Assembly (NCBI RefSeq): GCF_019977735.1
Contig: NZ_AP025018.1
Span: 7,320,580 to 7,384,579, forward strand
Reading direction: 5' to 3'
Length of the DNA stretch: 64,000 bases
Source: Calothrix sp. PCC 7716
GTDB lineage: Bacteria; Cyanobacteriota; Cyanobacteriia; Cyanobacteriales; Nostocaceae
Position numbers and translations under genes: made by a program. The notes beneath the pieces are model-generated. The model was not told where the DNA came from. It made no database searches and saw only the letters and a list, made by a program, of their open reading frames with translations. Below, one piece after another: positions 45,103 through 52,815 of this stretch (positions are counted from its first letter, which is position 1; every line of letters starts with the position of its first letter).

Positions 45103-46485
45103 ATGGTTGTCTCAATGAGAACACGACGTAAAGGTTTCGTTGGTTTATTTTTGACTGTAGTAGCAGCTGTAAGCATTTCTTCACTCTTCTTGTCATCACA
45201 AGCTTCTGCTTACCCAACAGCAAAGCAAAATTACCTTATAAGTAAGAACAACGTAGAAAAGCAGAATACTAATAAGTTGTTTGAGCAAGGTCTAGCTCTT
45301 GAAAGTGCAGGTGAGTATAAAAAAGCTGAAGCAATTTGGCGCCAAATTTTACAAGTCGAGCCAAAAAATTCTGAAGCTTACCTGAATTTAGGTAATAATC
45401 TTTACCACCAGCGTAAAATAGACCAAGCAATTGCTGCTTACCGCAAAACTATTGAAATTAATCCCAATTATGCTGATGCTTATAGTAATATCGGGATGAT
45501 GTTGGGTATTCAAGGAAAATTAGATGATGCAGTTGTACATTTTAAAAAAGCTATTAAAATTGACCCTAATCATCGTTTAGCTAATACCGGAATAAGTATT
45601 GCGTTACGCTTGCAGAATAAGCTGGATGAAGCAGTTGTCGCTTATGGTAAAGCTATTGAACTTGACCCAGAAAATACTACTTTATATCTCGATTTAGGAG
45701 ATATATTAGGCAGACAGAATAAGTTAGATGAAGCACTCACAGCTTACAGCAAAGCTACTGAAATTAATCCTGGGTCTTCTCAAGCATATGTTGGAGTCGG
45801 CAATATCTTGACTCAACAGAGAAAATGGGAAGAAGCTCAAACAGCTTACAACAAGGCAATTGAAATTGACCCTAAAAATGCTTATGCTTGGTCAAGCTTA
45901 AGTCATGGATTACGATTGAATAATAATCAGCAATCTGCTGTCAGCGCTGCTCGTCAAGCCATCAAACTTAATTCAAAATTAACTACTGCTTATAATGCTT
46001 TAGGCGCAGCATTAGGTTCACAGAATCAATTTGATGAAGCTATTTTTGCTTATCGACAAGCACTTGAATTAGACCCAAATAATTCTGATATTCGTACTAA
46101 TTTAGCTGAAGCCTATTACTATCAAAACAAGTTTGATGAAGCATTTTCAACTGTGCAGGATTCAATTAAGCAAGATGGTAGTGCTTTTAGTTATGCCTTG
46201 CTGGGTAATATCTTACAAAAACAGAACAAGCTTGATGAAGCTATAGAAGCTTACTGTCAAGCTTTAAATCTTCCCAATGAATTAATTACCACAAGACCGG
46301 GAGAAACTGATTGGGTTCTTACCTACTCTCATGCAATGGCACATAATGGTTTGGGGCTAGTGCTAAAACAACAAGGAAAGCTAGAAGCAGCAATTAAAGA
46401 ATTTGAGCTTGCAATTTCTGTTGATAGTGACTTTATGACTGCTAAAGAAAATCTTAAGCAAGCTCAACAACGTGTGAAGTTATAA
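45103..46485 (+). CDS. exported TPR-repeat protein
   Basis: The 460-residue protein has a signal peptide (about residues 5-36, GFVGLFLTVVAAVSISSLFL, ending SSQASAYP), then about ten tetratricopeptide repeats covering nearly the whole mature part, for example SEAYLNLGNNLYHQRKIDQA and ADAYSNIGMMLGIQGKLDDA, each 34 residues long. TPR superhelices bind proteins or peptides; this one probably acts in the periplasm or cell envelope. The ATG at 45115 is an alternative start. It shares no operon with its neighbours. Confidence 0.85.
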   Translation: MVVSMRTRRKGFVGLFLTVVAAVSISSLFLSSQASAYPTAKQNYLISKNNVEKQNTNKLFEQGLALESAGEYKKAEAIWRQILQVEPKNSEAYLNLGNNLYHQRKIDQAIAAYRKTIEINPNYADAYSNIGMMLGIQGKLDDAVVHFKKAIKIDPNHRLANTGISIALRLQNKLDEAVVAYGKAIELDPENTTLYLDLGDILGRQNKLDEALTAYSKATEINPGSSQAYVGVGNILTQQRKWEEAQTAYNKAIEIDPKNAYAWSSLSHGLRLNNNQQSAVSAARQAIKLNSKLTTAYNALGAALGSQNQFDEAIFAYRQALELDPNNSDIRTNLAEAYYYQNKFDEAFSTVQDSIKQDGSAFSYALLGNILQKQNKLDEAIEAYCQALNLPNELITTRPGETDWVLTYSHAMAHNGLGLVLKQQGKLEAAIKEFELAISVDSDFMTAKENLKQAQQRVKL

Positions 46486-46536
46486 GAGTTTATAAGTTCA
46501 TGCGCCAAAAGCTTTAATGGATATACATTTCGCCGC

Positions 46537-46569
46537 GAGTACTACTGGTTAACGTTAACCAGTAGTACC
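46537..46569. repeat. AGTACTACTGG...CCAGTAGTACC inverted repeat
   Basis: AGTACTACTGGTTAACGTTA followed by ACCAGTAGTACC makes a near-perfect palindrome with GGTTAACGTTAACC at its centre, 50 bp after the TPR gene. The rest of 46486-46907 holds a GTTGGGTGGAGG/AACCCAACCTAC hairpin at about 46756-46790 and no gene. Confidence 0.75.
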
Positions 46570-46907
46570 AAAAAAAATATAGTATATAGTTATTACATTT
46601 ACTACTACCCATACCCGCAAAATATGAGAAGTATATATAGCTAAAGCTTCTAGTTAAAGAAGTTTATATGTTGGGGTGGCAACTACGGGACGGCGCTGTA
46701 AAAGCTATTAATTTGATTGTAGGTTAAGTAACGCGCGCTTATGCTCAAATTTTATGTTGGGTGGAGGCTTTGCGGAACCCAACCTACGACTACGACTGGG
46801 TGCTAATTTACCGTAATGACTCTGTTGTTAATGATACATTGCACAGGAGATAATATTGTAATAGGTTTAATTTTCAGCACAAGGATAAAAATAATTTTTT
46901 AATTAAT

Positions 46908-48134
46908 ATGCCAGATAAAAAACAAAGTGGATGTGGATGTTCGAGTATTCCAATCTCAGTTATTTTACTGTTTTTAGGAGGTTGTTACTGGTGGTTTATA
47001 CATTTAGGTAATTTAAATAAGATAGTTAGTTATGCAACTAGCTTTTTGCCGAATAATCAACCAGCGACTATTCCTGTTATAAAGGAGGCGCCAAGCACGT
47101 ATGAACCCATTGCAAAGCTCCCACAGGCGCCAATTGTTACATCAACAAACTCACCACAAGCACCTACACCTATTAGTACGCCAACGAACATACCACAGGC
47201 GCCAGTTAGTACACCAACAACGAAACCACAAGCACCATTAGCTCAAACTCCTTGGGATAAAAAAGCTATTAGAGGAATTTATTTAAGTAGATATCAAGTT
47301 ACCAATAATGCTGACGAGCAAACTATTCGTGAACGAGTTCGTTATTATCGCGCACAAGGAATTAATACGCTTATTCATGGAGTTTGGGGTAATGGCTGTA
47401 CTATGTATAATAGCGAAGTGTTGCAGCAAACCCTTGGATTTAAAAGTTGTCCAAATCAGTTTCAAGATAAATGGTTAGATTGGATGATTGATGAGGCACA
47501 TAAACAGGGGATGCAAGTTCATGCTTATTTTGAAAAGGGTATTAAAATAGATAAGAATAGTCCTATTTATGATATGGCTGTTTCTAAAAAGTGGCTTGTG
47601 CCTGGTGTTGATAAAACCTATGCTGGAATAGACCATTATGTTCTGGATGTGGAAGTTCCAGAGGTGGCTAATTTATTTAAGAAAATCTCTGTTGAATTTG
47701 TTCAGAAGTATTCAAATATTGATGCAGTGCAATGGGATGATTACTTAGGTTATCATGCTGAGTTGCCTGGTCAAGTTGACCGCACTGCTCATTTAACTAA
47801 GTTTGTGCAGGAAATGATAGCTGATATCAAAAAGGCTAATCCAAAGGTTAGTTTTGATATTTGTCATCATAACCCTTATTGGGCTAAACGTTATTTTGCT
47901 GCTGATTTACTTGCTTGGAAAGTTGATAGAATTTTTATTCAAGCTTACAATGATGCTAATTTTAAAGAAGAGTTGAATTATGCTCAAAATTATGCTGGGG
48001 TGGCAATTACAGATTATCAGTTTAGTCGCTTGAAGGAGTTGATTGATAATAATAAAATTAAGAGTATTTTAGTTTTTCCTTTTTCTGGAAAGCCTGAAGA
48101 AACTGCTGCTAAGGTCAAGAGGATTATAAAATAA
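46908..48134 (+). CDS. membrane-anchored glycosidase-like protein (GHL10 family)
   Basis: The 408-residue protein has a cytoplasmic Cys-rich start (SGCGCSS), a membrane anchor (IPISVILLFLGGCYWWFI), a Pro/Thr-rich linker with near-repeats of QAPxSTPTN (about 60-110), and a TIM-barrel domain (about 118-405). The barrel has KAIRGIYLSRYQVTNNADEQ, INTLIHGVWGNGC, MIDEAHKQGMQVHAYFEKG, VQWDDYLGYHAELPG and DRIFIQAYNDANFKEEL, fitting the glycosyl hydrolase-like 10 family. It would work on the outer face of the membrane on cell-wall or capsule glycans (inference). The acidic residues in QWDDY are likely catalytic candidates. Confidence 0.82.
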   Translation: MPDKKQSGCGCSSIPISVILLFLGGCYWWFIHLGNLNKIVSYATSFLPNNQPATIPVIKEAPSTYEPIAKLPQAPIVTSTNSPQAPTPISTPTNIPQAPVSTPTTKPQAPLAQTPWDKKAIRGIYLSRYQVTNNADEQTIRERVRYYRAQGINTLIHGVWGNGCTMYNSEVLQQTLGFKSCPNQFQDKWLDWMIDEAHKQGMQVHAYFEKGIKIDKNSPIYDMAVSKKWLVPGVDKTYAGIDHYVLDVEVPEVANLFKKISVEFVQKYSNIDAVQWDDYLGYHAELPGQVDRTAHLTKFVQEMIADIKKANPKVSFDICHHNPYWAKRYFAADLLAWKVDRIFIQAYNDANFKEELNYAQNYAGVAITDYQFSRLKELIDNNKIKSILVFPFSGKPEETAAKVKRIIK

Positions 48135-48149
48135 TTAATGTTCTATGTC

Positions 48150-48366
48150 ATTCCTTTGTGTCCTTTGTGACGAGCGTGGTTCTCTCCTCTCTGTGTACTC
48201 TGTGCCTAATAAGGTAAAAGTCTCAATTGTAGTAAAAGTCTCAATTGTAGGGTGGGCAGTGCCCACCTTACTTTTAGGACGGCTGGGGACAGCCGTTCCA
48301 CAAGATGTTCCACAAGAATACTCAGCACTCAACACTCAATACTCAGCACTCAACACTCAGCACTTT
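48150..48366. repeat. composite of dispersed repeats between two convergent genes
   Basis: From left to right: CCTTTGTGTCCTTTGTGACG and CTCTCTGTGTACTCTGTG (inverse of the stretch near 12088), a doubled GTAAAAGTCTCAATT unit, a GGTGGGCAGTGCCCACC palindrome at 48247-48271, a GGACGGCTGGGGACAGCCGT hairpin with TTCCACAAGA tails, and ACTCAGC/ACTCAAC copies at 48321-48366. No gene is supported here. Confidence 0.8.
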
Positions 48367-48370
48367 CAAC

Positions 48371-48961
48371 TTAAACTTTTACTTCATTCGCAAAGTTAGC
48401 CCAGCGGACGAAGTGGAAGGCGCCTGCGACGGAACCCCATGCGTGTTCATCGGTTTCAAAGTCTCGTCCTCGGTCTAGGCTGAAAAATTCTTTTTCACTA
48501 ATTTCAAATTCGTTGTCTAGATAGGTTTTTTTGCCGTCACGTTCGACTACACAACCTTTGCCTGGTTCGACTTTGCCTTTAAAGCTTGTACCTGTCCACT
48601 CAACTATCATGTTGCAACCGGGCATTTTTACGAGTTCGTCTTGTGTTAATGATTGTAAACGTTCGGGTTCGCGCGAGGCGCCGTAATATTTTTCTTCGTT
48701 TTTAAGGGTATAGTGTTCAATCTGAATATGGTTATCAGATGGTATTAACTTCATTACGCGCATTCGGTAAGGTTGATTAAGCGCAAAATGATAAGCTTGT
48801 TCAAGAAACAGTGTAACTCCAGATAAAAGTTCTTGGGGCAAAGGGCGGATGCATACACGGATGTGAGCAAAAAAAGGTGGGTTTTCGTAAGCTTGTTCTT
48901 GGTTACTAAAGTCCGCTGCCATCAAGCGCGCTAAAGATGCAACATCTGTAGAATGTGTCAT
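48371..48961 (-). CDS. cpcT: CpcT/CpeT-family chromophore lyase
   Basis: CpcT-type lyases attach phycocyanobilin to a cysteine of phycobiliprotein beta subunits (Cys153 of phycocyanin) during phycobilisome building. The 196-residue protein fits the family length and has the N-terminal LARLMAADFSNQEQAYENPP, the HIRVCIRPLPQEL block, EQAYHFALNQPYRMRVMKL and the C-terminal DRGRDFETDEHAWGSVAGAF. CpcT and CpeT are hard to separate by eye; CpcT is the more likely since the gene is not in a phycoerythrin cluster. It is monocistronic and ends next to a repeat array. Confidence 0.9.
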   Translation of the reverse strand: MTHSTDVASLARLMAADFSNQEQAYENPPFFAHIRVCIRPLPQELLSGVTLFLEQAYHFALNQPYRMRVMKLIPSDNHIQIEHYTLKNEEKYYGASREPERLQSLTQDELVKMPGCNMIVEWTGTSFKGKVEPGKGCVVERDGKKTYLDNEFEISEKEFFSLDRGRDFETDEHAWGSVAGAFHFVRWANFANEVKV

Positions 48962-49108
48962 TATGCCAGTTTTGGATAATCTAATCGGGTCAAAATTGAT
49001 TCATACTGCTACTTTTATTGTAGAGCTTGTAGCAACTTCCAGGGCAGGAGAATTTTTGCTTTGATGCCGTCATTGACTATATATAGTTAAAAATAAGGAA
49101 AATTCATT

Positions 49109-50323
49109 ATGCGTCGTTTAAGTGTTATTGCTGCCTTAACTTTATCTTTAATATCAACTTCTTCTGTACTGGCACAAACTAAAAAACCACAGTCACCTGA
49201 TAAGTTTCCTCCAAACCCTTTAGAAATAAGAGTTTCTGACCCATTACTACCCGCGCGCAAGCTCGACCAACAACCTTTAACTCCTAGTGAACAACAGCAG
49301 TTAGAAGCAGCACTAAATAATCTTAACCAAGAAGCTATTGCCAAACTTCAAGCAGGTAATAGAGAAGAAGCTTTTGATACTTGGAACCGAGAGTTACGTT
49401 TACGTAGATATTTAGGAAATTTAGCAGAAGTAGAAGCTTTGTCAAGAGTTGGTGAAATTGCTTGGCGAGAAAATGACCGTCCACAAGTACAATATATTAC
49501 ACAACGGTTACAGTCGATTCAAAAACCGAAGAAATCACAACCTGTTACTGACTTAGAGGTACTACGCGCGCTAGGTCAAGCTTACCAAAATGTACGGGCG
49601 CCTAAACTCGCAATTGAAGTTTACAACCAAGTGCTAACACAAGTACGACAACAGCAAAATACTACAGCAGAATTAGAAACTTTAACTACAATTGCGTCAA
49701 TTCACATGAGTTGGTTTGATTATGTTCAAGCAGCAACGACTTATGAGCAATTGTTGAGTTTAGCTTCAACTAGAGGTGACCGAGCTAACGAAATAACATA
49801 TTTAGAACAGCTAGCTTATATATATGACCAAGCAAGACTACCGCAGCAGTCAGTTACTGTTCGTAACAAACTAGCAGCAATTTACACGAAAGATAATAAT
49901 TTAGCAGAACTGCCGACATTAAAGATGGCTATAGGTAATAGTTACGAAGCTTTAGCGAAACAAGACCCTAGTCAATTAGAGAATGCATTTCAAAATTACC
50001 AACAAGCTTACACCATCGCTTGGGAACAAGAGCAATTCGTGCGCGCGGGTGAAGCGTTACAAAAGTTAGTAGCACTATACCGCTCGCAAGGGCAAATCGA
50101 TGAAGCACTGCAAACGAGCCAAATTTTACTCCAAAGCGAAGAACTCGCTGGTAATTTCTATGGGATGATGACCACTTACGACCAAATTGGACAAATGCAC
50201 TTGCAGCGTAAACAGTTTCCTCAAGCACGGAATGCTTTTGAAGAAGGACTCAAAATAGCTCGACAGCTACAATACGAAGATGGTTACTTCTCTGAGCAAA
50301 TTCAAAAAATCCCAACGAATTGA
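49109..50323 (+). CDS. exported TPR-like protein
   Basis: The 404-residue protein begins with a signal peptide (MRRLSVIAALTLSLISTSSV, cleavage near LAQTKKP). The mature part has a Pro-rich start (PPNPLEIRVSDPLLPARKL) and then degenerate tetratricopeptide repeats (about 75-395) with patterns such as AIEVYNQVLTQVRQQQNT, AATTYEQLLSLASTRGDRAN and ALQTSQILLQSEELAGNFYG. It is probably a periplasmic helical scaffold; the partner is unknown. Homologues with this plan are common in filamentous cyanobacteria. It is transcribed alone. Confidence 0.8.
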   Translation: MRRLSVIAALTLSLISTSSVLAQTKKPQSPDKFPPNPLEIRVSDPLLPARKLDQQPLTPSEQQQLEAALNNLNQEAIAKLQAGNREEAFDTWNRELRLRRYLGNLAEVEALSRVGEIAWRENDRPQVQYITQRLQSIQKPKKSQPVTDLEVLRALGQAYQNVRAPKLAIEVYNQVLTQVRQQQNTTAELETLTTIASIHMSWFDYVQAATTYEQLLSLASTRGDRANEITYLEQLAYIYDQARLPQQSVTVRNKLAAIYTKDNNLAELPTLKMAIGNSYEALAKQDPSQLENAFQNYQQAYTIAWEQEQFVRAGEALQKLVALYRSQGQIDEALQTSQILLQSEELAGNFYGMMTTYDQIGQMHLQRKQFPQARNAFEEGLKIARQLQYEDGYFSEQIQKIPTN

Positions 50324-50476
50324 AGACGTAAATGTAACAACACCCAGACAAAAGCTATTTTTTCTGTATATGAAGCAACCTTTTTTACGCCATTAACCGT
50401 ATTTACTCGGAATAGTTCGTCGTGTAATATTCTCTAGTGCAACATTTGTAGTTATTGCAATTGGGCTATTGAGTAA

Positions 50477-50905
50477 ATGGAGAGGAATGTGAACAGACCT
50501 TCATACGTTTTTATTGATCGCGGTGTAGAGGATTACCAAACCCTACTAGAAAATGTCAAGTCTGGCTATCAAGTTATCCTGCTAGATAGAGAGCGCGACG
50601 GCATTGCTCAGATTAGCGAAGTTTTGCAAAGCAGCCAAGAGGTTGCATCCGTCCATTTAGTAGCACACGGCAGCCCAGGTTGCTTATATCTAGGTAATAC
50701 TCGGCTCGATTTCAACAGCTTGCGGCAATATGCAGGTTATTTGCTTTCTTGGCGCCTTTCCGCTTCAAAAAACCTAGGAAAATCTGGAACTCCTAAATCC
50801 ACGCACAATCGCGGTTCATTGTACGATTTCCTCCACCCATCTCAGGATGGCACTCTAACCGTCCTAACGAGGACTTGCAAACGTCTGTTCATTCGGGTAA
50901 TTTAA
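50477..50905 (+). pseudogene. N-terminal fragment of a DUF4347 exoprotein, cut by an insertion
   Basis: The first 92 or so residues match the DUF4347 domain found at the start of large cyanobacterial exoproteins: YVFIDRGVEDYQTLLENVK, IAQISEVLQSSQEVASVHLV, then AHGSPGCLYLGNTRLDFNSL and RQYAGYLLSW. From about 50755 on the sequence no longer fits and belongs to the inserted element. The domain resumes at about 52817 with ADILIYGCRVASKG. The two parts once formed one reading frame; as it stands this piece makes only a truncated peptide. Confidence 0.8.
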
Positions 50906-52815
50906 TCCACCTGAGTCAATATACTCATTGGCAACCGAATTACCAAATTCAAGGAAACTATTCTCAGTTGTCCCGTTGCGTAAGCTAGAGGAGGCTGTTG
51001 GCCTAGGCTGAAAGAAAGAGTGTCGGGCTGAACCTTTCACCCTCTTACTGATTGCGTTCCAGTATGACCAGACGTGCTTCTTGGGTTCCTTACCTTCGTA
51101 GGCGGTTCTGGCTGGAACGCTCTCAGAGTAGTTCATTGCACGGCGTGCAAGTACTAATGCTGCAGAACAACCTGAATTCATCCCGTAAGTGGACATAAAT
51201 TTTGCCATGCCAATTAGAGATGAGTACGCAGGATTAACGGTAATTAATTTAATTCCTAATTTAAAGCATCTTGAGGAAAGTAATTCATAAAAACGCCGAT
51301 AGGCAAAACCAGAAATCATCCGATTATAACGTTTATGTTTGGCGCCATTATTTAGTTGTGCTTTTTTAGCATCAAAATCTAATTCTTCAATAACAATGGG
51401 GCATTTAAAAGCAAGTGAAGCGGTTGTCAATTCTGTGACGACTGATGCTAAGACTGCCTCTGTTTGATTATGGGACAAACTATGAAGATTAAATTTAATG
51501 TCTCCAAATCGTTTGGGATTGCCATCAGCATTTACTTTACACCATGCAACCGAGTTGATATTTAAATCTACACCGATACAACCCAACATGACTGAATCAG
51601 ATGTGATGGGTCGATATACATCAACTGTAATATGTACCTGCCAGACACCATATTTATGTTGAATTATCCGGTAAGTAATCGCTTGTCCACATGCCCATGC
51701 TTGTCTAATTTCTTTGTCACCATAGCCATTTAGATTAATTGGTATTTCTACATACTCACCATACTTCGCTTCTAAAGCATAAGGCACACGAATTTTTAAT
51801 ATGTCAAGAGAATCTTTCTCGAAACCGATAATTAATTGACAAACTTGATTCCCGTTTGACTCGTCCTTACTGCCAACAAAATAAATGGTTTCTTTATTGC
51901 CTAAATTCACGTGCAATTGTTTTGATTTTAAATGTTTAAGCTGAGACCTGTACTTATGTAACTTGCGTTTTTGATGATGGAGCTTATTTTTCGCACTCTG
52001 GTAATAGGTGCCTGTATCGCGTCCAAAAGCTCTCGATGATGCTTGGTCAAATTGGGGTTTATATTTTGATGGTATTTTTGCTTTTTTACCTGGCTTTGCA
52101 GTTTGATTATATTTAACGACTGCTTGTAAATATTCAATATGCTTTTTTACTTTCTTTTCGAGGGCATCGACTGAAGCTTTTAAAGATTTTATTTTCCCTT
52201 CAAGAGTTTTTATATGTCGTGCAGATGATTCTTTCGAGCTTTTGATTTCGCCTTCTATAAATGTAATAATACTCGAAGCTTGACGCTTATTAATTGCAAA
52301 CCTATCTTGCAGGGTCTTATTCAAAGAAGTCAACTTTTGATTTTCAAGCAATCCTTTAAGACTAAATATTGATGCCGACATCGAAATGGCTGCATAGTCT
52401 GCCAAAAACAAACCTGAATTGGTATCTGTATGTATTTGCTTTACATAAGTTTGCTTTCTTAACGGCATTTAATACACCCTTTTATATCAATTCCACGACT
52501 TTAATTATTATATATTTATTATTATATATTTTACTCGCTTCGAGTCAATTAAGAATTATTACAAATGATGTTGAAGTAAGGAGGAAGAAGGAATTCGTAA
52601 TAGCTAATAAAAATGCGCGTTCTGATGTCCTTGCTTCAATCCCACTTTTTTAAAGGTGGGTACTTAGATGCGAATTTCTTCGTGAATAATACATACTTAT
52701 TTTTCGGAGTTTATTATGTATAAATATTTACTACTGAATCATTATCCTCAGAATTATCGAGATTTTAAATCAATAATCCTATGAAATCCTATGATTTTGG
52801 GTTACTGCTGATAAC
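50755..52815 (-). mobile_element. IS200/IS605-related element carrying a TnpB-related gene only
   Basis: The limits are inferred from where the DUF4347 gene is interrupted: its left part is readable to about 50752 and its right part from about 52817, leaving about 2.05 kb. The element encodes only the TnpB-related protein (50864-52468) and no tnpA transposase, like the IS1341 kind. A GGGTTA/TAACCC hairpin at about 52798-52816 and a CCCACTTT/AAAGGTGGG hairpin near 52641 lie at the tnpB 5' side; a CCATC/GATGG hairpin near 50838-50852 lies beyond the 3' side, where omega RNA is usually encoded. The exact ends and target tetranucleotide were not determined. Confidence 0.7.
50864..52468 (-). CDS. 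TnpB-related RuvC-like protein without zinc ribbon
   Basis: The 534-residue protein has an N-terminal region with a long coiled coil (about 60-190), a beta-rich wedge-type region (about 200-285) and a RuvC-like C-terminal domain. RuvC-I Asp is near residue 301 in CIGVDLNINSVAWCKV, RuvC-II Glu near 361 in PIVIEELDFDAKK. The segment expected to hold the third acid reads NPAYSSLIGMAKFMSTYGM and NSGCSAALVLARRAMNYSE, with no Asp, and the CxxC zinc ribbon of canonical TnpB is absent. This is the TnpB-related accessory protein group. Canonical TnpB are RNA-guided nucleases; whether this one cuts DNA is uncertain. The last 60 residues are low in similarity and may be read from omega-RNA-type sequence. 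Confidence 0.85.
   Translation of the reverse strand: MPLRKQTYVKQIHTDTNSGLFLADYAAISMSASIFSLKGLLENQKLTSLNKTLQDRFAINKRQASSIITFIEGEIKSSKESSARHIKTLEGKIKSLKASVDALEKKVKKHIEYLQAVVKYNQTAKPGKKAKIPSKYKPQFDQASSRAFGRDTGTYYQSAKNKLHHQKRKLHKYRSQLKHLKSKQLHVNLGNKETIYFVGSKDESNGNQVCQLIIGFEKDSLDILKIRVPYALEAKYGEYVEIPINLNGYGDKEIRQAWACGQAITYRIIQHKYGVWQVHITVDVYRPITSDSVMLGCIGVDLNINSVAWCKVNADGNPKRFGDIKFNLHSLSHNQTEAVLASVVTELTTASLAFKCPIVIEELDFDAKKAQLNNGAKHKRYNRMISGFAYRRFYELLSSRCFKLGIKLITVNPAYSSLIGMAKFMSTYGMNSGCSAALVLARRAMNYSESVPARTAYEGKEPKKHVWSYWNAISKRVKGSARHSFFQPRPTASSSLRNGTTENSFLEFGNSVANEYIDSGGLNYPNEQTFASPR

Noticed and set aside
48135-48399. short frames on both strands
   Set aside because: They read through repeat sequences between two convergent genes.
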